Assembly: GCA_026004615.1 (NCBI GenBank)
Contig: BPJM01000008.1
Span: 1-64,000 of the forward strand
Origin: Planctomycetota bacterium
Lineage (GTDB): Bacteria > Planctomycetota > J058 > J103
Length of the DNA stretch: 64,000 nucleotides
Direction: 5' to 3'
In this document: piece by piece, positions 16,472-25,175 of the stretch
Layout: each line of letters opens with the position of its first letter
Numbering within the stretch: position 1 is the first letter of the stretch
Notes under the pieces: generated by a model
Database searches by the model: none
What the model saw: the letters and a program-made list of their open reading frames with translations, nothing else
What the model was told of the DNA's origin: nothing
Program-made: the position numbers and the translations under genes

Positions 16472-17542
16472 ATGATCGAGTACCGCAAGGGAGACATCCT
16501 CGCGGCCGACGCCGAGGCGCTGGTCAACACGGTCAACTGCGTCGGGGTCATGGGGCGCGGCGTGGCGCTCCAGTTCAAGGAGGCCTTTCCCGAGAACTTC
16601 CGGGCCTACGCGGCGGCCTGCAGGCGCAAGGAGGTCCGCCCGGGCCGGATGTTCGTCTTCGAGACCGGCCGGCTCACGCCGCCCCGCTACATCATCAACT
16701 TCCCGACCAAGCGCCACTGGCGGCACAAGAGCCGTATAGAGGACATCGAGGCGGGCCTCGAGGACCTCGTCCGCCAGATCCGGAAGCTCGGAATCTGTTC
16801 GATTGCGCTGCCCCCGCTCGGAAGCGGGCTCGGGGGACTGGACTGGGAAGAGGTGCGCCGGCGCATCGAGCGGAGCCTGTCGGATCTCGGCGAGGTGCGG
16901 GTAGTGGTGTTCGAGCCAAGGCCCGGGGCGGCGCGCCGGCCCCCCCGCCGGAAGGCCGTGAGAATGACGCCCGGACGCGCCGCTCTCGTCGCCCTCATGA
17001 AGCGATATCTCGAAGGGGCGCTGGATCCCTTCGTCACGCTGCTCGAGGTGCACAAGCTCATGTACTTCCTGCAGGAAGCGGGAGAGCCGCTCAAGCTCCG
17101 CTTCGCCAAGGGGCCCTACGGGCCGTACGCCGAGAACCTGCGCCACGTGTTGCGGGAGGTCGAGGGGACGTTCATCAAGGGGTACGGGGGCGAGGAGGAA
17201 TCGCCGGGAATGCCGCTGGAGGTGATCCCTGGGGTGGAGCAGAAGGCGGAGGACGTCCTTGCCAAGGATCCAGGGATCCGGGAGAAGCTCGAGCGGGTGG
17301 CAGACCTCGTGACGGGGTTCGAGACGCCCTCCGGGCTGGAGCTGCTCGCCACGGTGCACTACCTGGCGCGGAAGGAGGGTATCCGCGGCGAGGACGAACT
17401 CGTCCAAGCGGTCCATGCCTGGGGGCGAGGCAAGCGCGCCTTCACGCCGGCCCAGGTACACCTGGCGGCCAAGGTGCTGGAGCGCAAGGGCTGGCTGCCC
17501 GCGAACGGTGGCCCGAAGAGCACCGCAGCGGAGAGCATGTAG
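16472..17542 (+). CDS. darG: DarG antitoxin: macrodomain plus DarT-binding C-terminal domain
   Basis: DarG removes the ADP-ribose added by DarT and also binds the toxin. Residues 1 to about 150 form the macrodomain. GDILAADAEALVNTVNCVG and MGRGVALQFKEAFP line the ADP-ribose pocket, and LPPLGSGLGGLDW is the second pocket loop. From about residue 165 the C-terminal domain follows, with LLEVHKLMYFLQEAGEPL and FAKGPYGPYAENLRHVL, which in this family blocks the toxin. The length (356 residues) is that of a full two-domain antitoxin. GGAGG lies just before the ATG, stronger than for darT, which fits the need for excess antitoxin. It is the only gene of the cluster preceded by a real spacer (25 bp). 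Confidence 0.93.
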   Translation: MIEYRKGDILAADAEALVNTVNCVGVMGRGVALQFKEAFPENFRAYAAACRRKEVRPGRMFVFETGRLTPPRYIINFPTKRHWRHKSRIEDIEAGLEDLVRQIRKLGICSIALPPLGSGLGGLDWEEVRRRIERSLSDLGEVRVVVFEPRPGAARRPPRRKAVRMTPGRAALVALMKRYLEGALDPFVTLLEVHKLMYFLQEAGEPLKLRFAKGPYGPYAENLRHVLREVEGTFIKGYGGEEESPGMPLEVIPGVEQKAEDVLAKDPGIREKLERVADLVTGFETPSGLELLATVHYLARKEGIRGEDELVQAVHAWGRGKRAFTPAQVHLAAKVLERKGWLPANGGPKSTAAESM

Positions 17543-20500
17543 TGAACCCGCTGGAAGTCGTTCGGCAGCTCCAGCAGGCCTACCGAGGCTACGTCGAGAC
17601 GTATCAGACGATCCGCAACGATCGGATCCGCGGGTGGATCCGCCGCCGCATCGAACAGGGGCGCTTCCTCTGGCGCAACCCCTATGTCACGCTCACCCGG
17701 CGGTTCCAGCCGGGCGAGGCGCTCGCGGATCTCGTGGCCGAGGGCCTGCTCCATCCGCGCATTCCGCAGATCTTCCGCGAGCGGCGCGACGACCCCGCAA
17801 GCTCGCCCATCCGTCCCTACCGCCACCAGAGCCTCGCATGGCGCATCCTGCTCGAGCACCGACGCAACTGCGTCGTCGCGACGGGCACGGGATCGGGCAA
17901 GTCCTTCTGCTTCGCGGTGCCGGTGGTCTCCGAGGCCCTGCGCGCCAATGAGGCCGCGCGGGTTGGCGCCGGGCAGCGCCGCGGCGTCAAGGCGCTGCTC
18001 ATCTACCCGATGAACGCCCTTGCCAACTCCCAATACGACGACCTGGCGGAGCGGCTGCAGGGCACGGGGCTGACGATCTGCAACTACACGAGTGATCTCC
18101 GCGACGATCCGGGGGCCGCGCTGCAAGCCTTCCGCGAGGCCACGGGCAGGAAGGAGCCATGGGATTCCGAGGTGATCTCCCGCCAGGAGCTGCGCGAAGG
18201 CCGGGGGGCCGACATCCTGATCACGAACCACGTGATGCTCGAGCTCATCCTCACCCGGTTCGAGGACCGCGACGTCTTTCCCTTCGGGGAACTCTCCGAG
18301 CTGCGCTTTCTCGTCCTCGACGAGATCCACACCCACACGGGGCGGGGCGGGGCCGACGTGGCGTGTCTGGTGCGCCGGCTCAAGGAGCACACGGGCACCA
18401 AGGGCAAGATCCGTTGCGTCGGCACTTCGGCGACCATCGAGAGCGGGTCCGCAGATGCATCGCGAGCCTCGATCGCAGCGTTTGCGGCGGACCTCTTCGG
18501 GGAGCCCTTCCGGGCCGATGACGTCGTCGCAGAGACGTATGCGGAGCATCTGACGCCGGCGGACCCGGATCCGCTGCCGGCGGCCATCGCGGTGGATGAG
18601 GCCGACATCGAGAAGGCCGCCCACGGCGACGCGGAAGCGCTTCAGCGCCTGCGCGACGGTCTCTGTGGGCGAGCCGGGGCCGGCGCCGGCGATCTGCGCC
18701 GCCAGGCGACCGTGGCGTTCCTGGAGCACACGCTGATCCCCGACGCGGAGACGGGGCCGTCACAGGCCAGGGGGTGGGACGATCTGGTTGCCCTCTATCG
18801 CGAACGCCACCGGCCCGACGCGCCGGAGGAACAGGCCGCGCGGGAAGTGTTGGCGGCGCTCGTGGCCGCGGAGCAGACGCGGGTCACGAGCCCGGAGGGC
18901 GCCGAGGTGCCACTGCTGCTGTCGAAGGTCCACGCCTTCTTCAGCCAGGGACAGCCCGTGACGGCCTGCCTCCGCGCATGGCACCTCTCCGCGACGGGCG
19001 CCCGCGTGTGCGGCGAATGCCAGACGGCCGGGGACGTCCCCGCCTATCCGCTGGTCTTCTGTGCCGCCTGCGGTGCCGAGTGCGCGGTGGCCGAGCTGCG
19101 CGACGAGGAGGGTGGCCAGCGCCTGGTGCCGCGCGAGTTCGCGGGCGGCGAGCCCGAGGAGGGGGCTCGAGCGGTCTACCTGTTTTCCGGGCCGTGGGAC
19201 CCCGCGACGACTCCGCCGGACGAGGCGATGGTCCGCAGAGACGGGCAGGCGCGCGCCGGATGCGAGGGGGCGGTGCCTCGGAACGTCCAGGTCTGCACGG
19301 CCTGCGGCGGCGTCGGCGGGAAGTGCGCGCACGGCACGGTGCAGGAGATGGCGCTCGTCGAGGCGCCGCTTCTGCTCTGTCCTTCCTGCGGCGTGCGCTA
19401 CGATCGCCGCGTCCGCGAGTTCAACAAGTTCTCCGTGGCCGGCATGGTCGGCCGCGCAACGGCAACCGACCTTCTGATCGCGCGCACCGTGAGCGAACTT
19501 CACGATCCGGTCAAGTCGCGCGTGATCGCCTTCACCGACAACCAGCAGGATGCTGCGTTCCAGGCGGCACATCTCACCGACGTCGAGCACCGGATGCACT
19601 TTCGGCGGGCGCTTTTGCACGGCCTGCGCGGTCGCGACACCGTCGAGCTCCCCAAGGCCGGGCGAGTCGCCTTCGAGGCGATGCGCGACTCCGGGACGTT
19701 GCCGCGCTACGCCCCTGAAGCCGCCGTGCGGGTAGGGCGCGCAGCTCGCGGCGTGGAAAACCTCTACCAGCGGTATCTCGGGCTCGGCGCCGTCGGCGAG
19801 CTGATCGGGCGCCCGCGCCGCGTGCAGCCGAGCCTCGAGATGGTCGGACTCTTGTCCGTCGAGTACGACGGCCTGGAGGATCTGGCCGACTCGGAGGAGT
19901 TCTGGGGTCAAGGCCGCCTGCGCGACGTATCCCGGGACAGCCGAGCTGATGTCCTGCGCGTCGTGCTGGATACCATTCGCCGTGCGGGCGCACTCGATAG
20001 CAACGTCCTGACCAACGGCGGCGACTTCCGTGACACGGTCATCGCGCGCCTCGACCCGGAGGTTCTGTTCCACGAGGACGGCATGCCGCCGCTGCGACCG
20101 GTCGTCTTCAGCGACGAAATGTCGATCGACGACTGCACCTTCGAGGTACGCCGTCTGGCCGGGGCGGAAGGGGTCCGGTACCAGCCGGCGCTCGTCCGAT
20201 GGCTTCGCCGACGGCTCGGCCTGGCCGCCGATGCGGCGCGGGAACTGGTCCGAGAGTTGGCCGCGCTCCTCGCGCGGGAGGATGTACAGCTGCTTCTGGA
20301 ACGACAGGGCCGTGGCGGCCGCTATCTTCTGCTGGCCGAGAAACGGGTCCTGATCCGAGCCTGTGACGAGGAGCGTGCCCTGGTCTGTCCCCGATGCAGG
20401 CTGCGCTGGCAGCTCTCCACCGTGCAGCCGTGTCCCAACTGCATCAAGGTCGATCTTCGGGAGCAGGCCTGGGGGGAGCACTTCTTCCGGCGGGAGTACG

Positions 20501-21282
20501 CCCTGCCCCCCCACGCGCGGGCGCGCGTGCTCGCCCAGGAGCACTCGGCGGCTGTCTCAGGCGAGGATCGGCGCCAGTACGAGACGGCGTTCAAGGACCC
20601 GGAAGACCCGCTGAATGTGATCGTGTGCACGCCCACGATGGAGCTCGGCATCGACATCGGCGGGCTCTCGGCTGTCTTTCTGCGCAACGTGCCCCCTTCT
20701 CCGGCCAACTACGCGCAGCGGCACGGGCGGGCCGGCCGGCACGGCCAGCCGGCGCTGATCACCTCCTTCTGCGGCACCTTCGGGCCGTACGGACGGCACG
20801 ACCAGTATTTCTTCCGCTTTCCCGAGCGCATGATCTCGGGGCGGATCGCGCCGCCCCGCTTCCTGCTGGAGAACCGCTGGCTGCTCCAGGCACACGTGAA
20901 CGCCCTCGTCCTTCAGATCGCGGATCTCCGCCTGCCGCGCAAGGTGCGTGAGTACCTGCGCATGGAGAACGAGCGCGACGTGGCCGCCGGCCTGCCGATG
21001 TTCGACAGCTTCGTTGCAGACGTCGCCCGGAAGGTGGCGGCCGCGCGAGGCGAGATCGTCAGGGCGGCTCAGAGCGCCTTCGGCGTCGAGCTTTCGGCTG
21101 CGGGTCGTGAGCGTGACGGTCCTCCAACAGCTCGTCGGGCGCTTCCCCGAGGAGTTCGACCGCGCGCACGACGACTTCCGCGAGGAGTACCGGCGGCTGC
21201 AGGAGGAGCTGCGCGAGATCCACGCGCGCCAAGCCCATGCGGGGACGAGCCGGGAGGACGACATCCGGCAACGCGCCATTAG
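17542..21282 (+). CDS. Giant DEAD/DEAH helicase (MrfA/DrmAB-like), N-terminal part up to a frameshift
   Basis: This is an SF2 helicase related to the DUF1998-type helicases (MrfA, DISARM DrmA/DrmB, DpdJ-like). Motif I is ATGTGSGKS (about 113-121) and motif II is DEIH (260-263). Motif V, CTPTMELGIDIGG, lies near 1029 and motif VI, QRHGRAGRHGQ, near 1059. Several Cys pairs between the two RecA halves form zinc ribbons (CGEC, CAACGAEC, CPSC, CPRC, CPNC). The true protein leaves this frame near 21095. The last ~60 residues of the frame are Arg/Pro-rich nonsense, and the expected sequence resumes in the next frame. Translation begins at a GTG that uses the final base of the darG stop. The gene continues through the next two entries as one broken reading frame of roughly 1920 residues. 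Confidence 0.82.
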   Translation: MNPLEVVRQLQQAYRGYVETYQTIRNDRIRGWIRRRIEQGRFLWRNPYVTLTRRFQPGEALADLVAEGLLHPRIPQIFRERRDDPASSPIRPYRHQSLAWRILLEHRRNCVVATGTGSGKSFCFAVPVVSEALRANEAARVGAGQRRGVKALLIYPMNALANSQYDDLAERLQGTGLTICNYTSDLRDDPGAALQAFREATGRKEPWDSEVISRQELREGRGADILITNHVMLELILTRFEDRDVFPFGELSELRFLVLDEIHTHTGRGGADVACLVRRLKEHTGTKGKIRCVGTSATIESGSADASRASIAAFAADLFGEPFRADDVVAETYAEHLTPADPDPLPAAIAVDEADIEKAAHGDAEALQRLRDGLCGRAGAGAGDLRRQATVAFLEHTLIPDAETGPSQARGWDDLVALYRERHRPDAPEEQAAREVLAALVAAEQTRVTSPEGAEVPLLLSKVHAFFSQGQPVTACLRAWHLSATGARVCGECQTAGDVPAYPLVFCAACGAECAVAELRDEEGGQRLVPREFAGGEPEEGARAVYLFSGPWDPATTPPDEAMVRRDGQARAGCEGAVPRNVQVCTACGGVGGKCAHGTVQEMALVEAPLLLCPSCGVRYDRRVREFNKFSVAGMVGRATATDLLIARTVSELHDPVKSRVIAFTDNQQDAAFQAAHLTDVEHRMHFRRALLHGLRGRDTVELPKAGRVAFEAMRDSGTLPRYAPEAAVRVGRAARGVENLYQRYLGLGAVGELIGRPRRVQPSLEMVGLLSVEYDGLEDLADSEEFWGQGRLRDVSRDSRADVLRVVLDTIRRAGALDSNVLTNGGDFRDTVIARLDPEVLFHEDGMPPLRPVVFSDEMSIDDCTFEVRRLAGAEGVRYQPALVRWLRRRLGLAADAARELVRELAALLAREDVQLLLERQGRGGRYLLLAEKRVLIRACDEERALVCPRCRLRWQLSTVQPCPNCIKVDLREQAWGEHFFRREYALPPHARARVLAQEHSAAVSGEDRRQYETAFKDPEDPLNVIVCTPTMELGIDIGGLSAVFLRNVPPSPANYAQRHGRAGRHGQPALITSFCGTFGPYGRHDQYFFRFPERMISGRIAPPRFLLENRWLLQAHVNALVLQIADLRLPRKVREYLRMENERDVAAGLPMFDSFVADVARKVAAARGEIVRAAQSAFGVELSAAGRERDGPPTARRALPRGVRPRARRLPRGVPAAAGGAARDPRAPSPCGDEPGGRHPATRH

Positions 21283-21956
21283 CGAGCGCCTGGACGACAT
21301 GCGCGAGGGGCGCGGAGACTTCTATCCCTACCGCTACCTGGCGTCGCGCGGCTTCCTTCCCAACTACGCCTTCCCGAGGCGAGCCTCCAACGCCTTCTTC
21401 ACCGACCGCAGGGAGTCGAAGGCCCGGGCGAGGGCCGTCGCGCTCCGCGAGTTCGCGCCGCTCAACATGATCTACTTCCGGGGCGGGCGCTACCGGGTCG
21501 TCAAGGCGCAGCCCCGGGCGCGCGGCCAGGCGCACCACTGGACCCGGCTGAAGACGTGCGAGTGCGGGAACTTCTTCCTGGGCGACCAGGTCGCCGAGGC
21601 GGCGGCGTGCCCGGTCTGCGAGCCGGGATCTCATGGCGGTGCACGCGCGCGACCGCGTCCTCGAGCTCCCGGACGCCGTGGCCCGGCGCGCCGGGCGCAT
21701 CTCCGCCGACGAAGAAGAGCGGATGCGGCGAGGCTTCGAGATCAAACCCTTCTACCGGCTCGGCCCTGTCAACCACCGGGCGGTGCTCCGAGCCGCGGGC
21801 GGCACGGCGGCTCCCTCGCCTCGATCGTCGGCTCCCACCAGGGCGAGTTGCTCCTCGTGAACCACGGACTGCGGGCCTCGGACGAGACCGGCTTCCGGTA
21901 TTGCGAGCGCTGCCGGAGCTGGATCGCCAGCCAAGGGGGCGAGGAAGCGCACATCA
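21096..21956 (+). pseudogene. Middle part of the giant helicase, split over alternating frames by single-base indels
   Basis: Recognisable helicase-family protein sequence changes frame several times here. Frame 2 carries TVLQQLVGRFPEEFDRAH through CECGNFF and CPVC. Frame 3 then carries MAVHARDRVLELPDAVARR to NHRAVLRAAGG. Frame 2 returns with SLASIVGSHQGELLLVNHG and YCERCRSWIASQ. The shifts lie near 21105, 21630, 21815 and 21953 and can be explained by one extra, one extra, one missing and one extra base. Each fragment is well preserved up to its break, with no in-frame stop before the shift. That looks like recent mutation or consensus error rather than long decay. It holds two further zinc-binding clusters of the helicase. 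Confidence 0.7.
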
Positions 21957-23321
21957 GACGAGAACGGCCGCAACCGCTGCCCGGCAGGCGGCACCGAACA
22001 GGACGTCCATCGGGAGGTCCTGCTCTATGTGCACGGCCTTCACGACCTGGTGACGGTCGAGTTCCCCGTCCCTCCCCAGGACGGCGAGAGATTCGCCTGG
22101 TCCATGGCGTATGCCCTTCTCGGGGGATTCCAGGTCGCCTTCAGCGCCGAGGAGTCCGAACTGGGCGCACACGTGTTCGATGTCCCGGCAGACGGGTCGC
22201 GGAAGAGGATCCTCCTCTACGAGACCGACGAGGGTGGAACCGGTCTGCTCCGCAATCTCTGGGAACGAGACGGCTGGCGCCGGACTGCGCGACGGGCGCT
22301 GGAGTTGCTTCACGTGGACCCCGACACCGGCAAGCAACGAGATGATGCGTGCGAGACCGCGTGCTATGACTGTCTGCTCTCCTACTTCAACCAGCAGCAT
22401 CACGATTTGCTCGACCGGCGTCTCGTCATAGACGTCCTGCGACAGATGCTGACGGTGGAGCTGGAACCCGGCGAAGGTGGCCGCGGGCTCGACTGGGACA
22501 CAGTGAAGAGCGCGGCCGTGGGCGCCGAGTTGGAGGTCATCGAGGAACTCGAACGGCGCGGGTTCCCCCGGCCGATCGGCCAGCACGCGGTGATTCGTGA
22601 TGCCAAGGGTGCGCCGGTGACCGAGGCCGATCTGGTCTATCCGAACAAGATCGTCGTCTGGGTGCACGGACAGCCACACCACAGAGAGCACGTGCGGCGG
22701 CGCGACGCGGAGTTGGAGCGGCGGCTCCGATCGCTGGGCTACCGCGTCGTGACGGTGTGGCCGGAGCGCCTGGAGGAGGGATTGGGCGAGCTGGCGGAGC
22801 GGCTGCAGCGGCCGGAGCTGCTGCCGCGAAGGCCTCTGCTGCGGATCGTGCCTCGTGAAAAAGCCGAGGCCTATGTGCGACATCTGCCCCTCTACACCCT
22901 GGAGGCCGCTGCGGGAGCGTTCAGTGAAGGCCAGATTCCGCAAGAGGCCGGCTGGGTCGAGGTCGAGGGGTGTAACCTGCGCGAGGGGATGTTCGTTGCC
23001 CGCGTGGTTGGAGAATCCATGAACCGCCGGATTCCGAACGGCGCCTACTGCATTTTCCGCCGTCCCGTCGAGGGCAGCAGAAACGGTCGGGTGCTGCTCG
23101 TCCAGCATCGGGACTTCACCGACCCGGAGACGGGTGGGCACTACACCGTGAAGGTGTACCAGAGCGAGAAGGAAGCGGCCGAGGAAGGGGAATGGAGGCA
23201 CACGGTCATCCGGCTCATCCCGGACAGCACAGATCCGGCGTTTCAGCCTATGGAGCTTCGTCAGGCGAGTGAAGAGGATTTCCGAGTGGTTGCTGAGTTT
23301 CTGACGGTGCTCAGGCGGTGA
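21957..23321 (+). CDS. C-terminal part of the giant helicase: DUF1998, Vsr/DUF559-like nuclease-like domain and S24 peptidase-like domain
   Basis: The reading frame resumes with DENGRNRCPAGG and runs to the stop; the first internal start codon is a GTG at 22029. The DUF1998/MZB domain covers about the first 160 residues and ends with CETACYDCLLSYFNQQHHD. Next comes a restriction-endonuclease-like region: EADLVYPNKIVVWVHG, HHREHVRRRD and SLGYRVVTVWP follow the Vsr/DUF559 pattern. The last ~135 residues are S24/LexA-like. VVGESMNRRIPNG holds the Ser (codon 23016) and HYTVKVYQSEK the Lys (codon 23151) of the catalytic dyad. Helicase, nuclease-like and self-processing-protease-like modules thus sit in one chain. 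The S24 part may sense or release the nuclease; that is inference. Confidence 0.78.
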   Translation, partial: DENGRNRCPAGGTEQDVHREVLLYVHGLHDLVTVEFPVPPQDGERFAWSMAYALLGGFQVAFSAEESELGAHVFDVPADGSRKRILLYETDEGGTGLLRNLWERDGWRRTARRALELLHVDPDTGKQRDDACETACYDCLLSYFNQQHHDLLDRRLVIDVLRQMLTVELEPGEGGRGLDWDTVKSAAVGAELEVIEELERRGFPRPIGQHAVIRDAKGAPVTEADLVYPNKIVVWVHGQPHHREHVRRRDAELERRLRSLGYRVVTVWPERLEEGLGELAERLQRPELLPRRPLLRIVPREKAEAYVRHLPLYTLEAAAGAFSEGQIPQEAGWVEVEGCNLREGMFVARVVGESMNRRIPNGAYCIFRRPVEGSRNGRVLLVQHRDFTDPETGGHYTVKVYQSEKEAAEEGEWRHTVIRLIPDSTDPAFQPMELRQASEEDFRVVAEFLTVLRR

Positions 23322-23817
23322 GCTCACCGATTTGCACCCAGGGCGGAGGGCGCCCTTGACGCTCACAATGCTTGCGGGCAACTGACCCTACAACCTCCTG
23401 ACTCCCGCCTCGTGGCTTGCGGAATGGGATTCGCGCGAGCGTTGAGAGCCCCGGCGGGACCCGGTGGGGCGCGTGCGCTCCGGCCTGTTGCGCCGCTCCG
23501 GGAGCCTCGCTAGCCGTGCGCGCAGCTCCGCGATTTCACGCGTCTTCCGCTCCGTCAGCGCCAGGGGTTCTTGGTGATTCGCCGGGCGTACCGAATCTCG
23601 ATCGGACCCGCAAATAAATAGAATAGAGACGCGGTCGAGGACAACACGGTCGGTGGAACCGCGGACGGCGGGGCCTGACCGCGCGGGTGTCGAGCCGGGT
23701 GACGGGCGTCGCTGGCCTGCCCGGCGGTGCGGCGATCGCAGGGCGCTCCGGATCGCACCGGCGCGGGCGCGCGCCGGACGCGATCGCGGTGGCGCCGCGC
23801 CCGCCTCGGGCGTCCGC
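23322..23817. other. Intergenic gap at the right border of the defence island
   Basis: No protein-coding frame or RNA gene was recognised in this 496-bp gap. It holds the right copy of the 10-bp direct repeat (23419-23428) and a short AT-rich stretch, AAATAAATAGAATAGA (23612-23627), which stands out in this GC-rich sequence. The last defence gene and hflC converge on it, so it should end both transcripts. No clear hairpin with a T-run was found. Confidence 0.5.
23419..23428 (+). repeat. Right copy of the 10-bp direct repeat flanking the defence operon
   Basis: This is the exact match of GCGGAATGGG to the copy at 1760-1769, in the same orientation. Together the copies bracket all defence genes and exclude the M48 and hflKC genes on either side. 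No integrase or tRNA gene lies beside it. Confidence 0.3.
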
Positions 23818-25174
23818 TCAGCGGCCCTGGGTGCCGGCTCGCTCGCGCGCGGCCTCGAGCTCGCGGAACGATTCGAGCAGCTGCTCCACCCGCCCGGTGC
23901 TCAGCAGCTCGAAGAACGGGCCGTCCGGGCGCAGCACCAGCACGTGGTTGCGCTCGGCGAGCGCCTTCTTGTAGCCCTCGAGCAGGCGCAGCAGGGCATA
24001 GAACTCCAGGTCGCTCTGGTAGGCCTCGGCATAGATGCGGGTCGCCTCCGCATCCCCCTCGCCCCGGATGCGGCGGCTCTCGCGGACGGCCGAGGAGCGG
24101 ATCGCGGCCAGCTCGCGTTCCATCTCGCCGAGCCGTTCCTCGGCCTGCGCCCGCCCGATCGAGCGGAAGCGCGCCGACCAGCGCTGCAGCTCGGCGTTCA
24201 TCTGCGCGTAGACCTGGCGCTCGACGTCCTTGGTGTAGATGAGCGTCTTGACCAGGATGTCCTCGATGTGGATGCCGAGATCGACGTCCTCGCGGCCGAG
24301 CTCCCGGCGCGCATCGGCCAGGATCTCGCGCATGACGAACTCGCGCCCCACCTCGGGGCCGAGCGGCTCGATCTCGGTGCCGAGCAGGTCCACCCGCTTG
24401 AGCGCGGCCTCGGCCTCGCCCGCCTCGGCTGCCACCAGCTCCCGGGCGCCCTCCTCGGGCACCGCCAGCGGCCCCACCTCGTGGCGGGCGGCCGGATCGC
24501 CCCGCAGCACCGTGAGTTCGACCGTCTTGCCGCGCCGGGCGTTGAGCACCTGGTAGGCCTGGTCCGGATCCTGCACCGGGCGGCCGTCGATCGCCACCAG
24601 CCGGTCACCGGGCTCCAGGCCCTCCCACAGCTGCGGGGCGGCGATGGCCTCGACCGCGGCGCCCGGGCCGGAGGCCGGCGCCGCGAGCACCAGCCCCAGC
24701 GTCTGCCGCATCCGCTCCCGCCGCCGCGTCCGCTGCTGCTCGTGGCAGCCGGTTGGTGCTGCGCACGATCTCATAGAGGTCGTACTTGGCGAGGGTATTC
24801 TTGACCGCGCTCTCGATGATGCCATCGAGCCGCCGGTGCGCCTCGCCGATCGTGCGCACGCTCTGCAGGAACTTGAGCGGATCGCTGATGCGCCAGCGCG
24901 CCGTCACGTCGATCTCGATCGTCTTGCGGTCCTTGCTGAAGGTCTCGTGTGCCCGGCCGTCCCAGCGCAACAGCCGCTTGTCGAAGCGGTGGACCTTCTG
25001 GATGAAGGGCTTCTTGAGGTGCAGCCCCGCTGCGAGCACGGGCTCGCCCACCGGGCGGCCGAACTCGGTCACCACCACCTGCTCCCACTCGTTGACGACG
25101 TAGAGCGAGGACGAGGCGGTCAGCACCGCCAGCACCGCCACCGTGCCGAGTGCGTACCAGCTACCGCGCTTCAT
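23818..25174 (-). CDS. hflC: HflC with a PDZ-like insertion; one frameshift near 24756
   Basis: HflC is a stomatin/prohibitin-family (SPFH) membrane protein that pairs with HflK and restrains the FtsH protease. The N-terminus has one membrane helix (GTVAVLAVLTASSSLYVV) and the SPFH core to EIVRSTNR. The frame then shifts by one base and resumes with RMRQTLGLVL. An extra ~70-residue segment follows, with LWEGLEPGDRLVAIDGRPV and KTVELTVLRGD, the hallmark of a PDZ domain. The usual HflC C-terminal half comes next (IHIEDILVKTLIYTKDV, then GDAEATRIYAEAY). The joined length, about 450 residues, exceeds normal HflC (about 290-330). The start lies one base after the hflK stop. Since hflC is usually kept intact, the shift may be a sequencing error. 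Confidence 0.82.
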
Positions 25175-25175
25175 C

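Larger units (their letters stand above)
1906..23321 (+). other. Predicted single defence operon: DISARM-like head, type III RAMP module, DarTG, helicase-nuclease-S24
   Basis: All genes here lie on one strand with no spacer longer than 25 bp. The order is SNF2 helicase, adenine methylase, cmr1, Cmr6-like RAMP, csx11, cmr4, cmr5, RAMP, darT, darG and a giant helicase. Seven successive junctions use the ATGA overlap (start codon sharing bases with the previous stop). The helicase/methylase junction overlaps by 8 nt, darT-darG are 25 bp apart, and the last helicase starts on the final base of the darG stop. This tight coupling implies one transcript and a balanced supply of subunits. Cas1, Cas2, Cas6, reverse transcriptase, Csm6/Csx1-type effectors and a CRISPR array are all absent from the window. 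Whether the parts act as one system is inference from layout alone. Confidence 0.75.
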
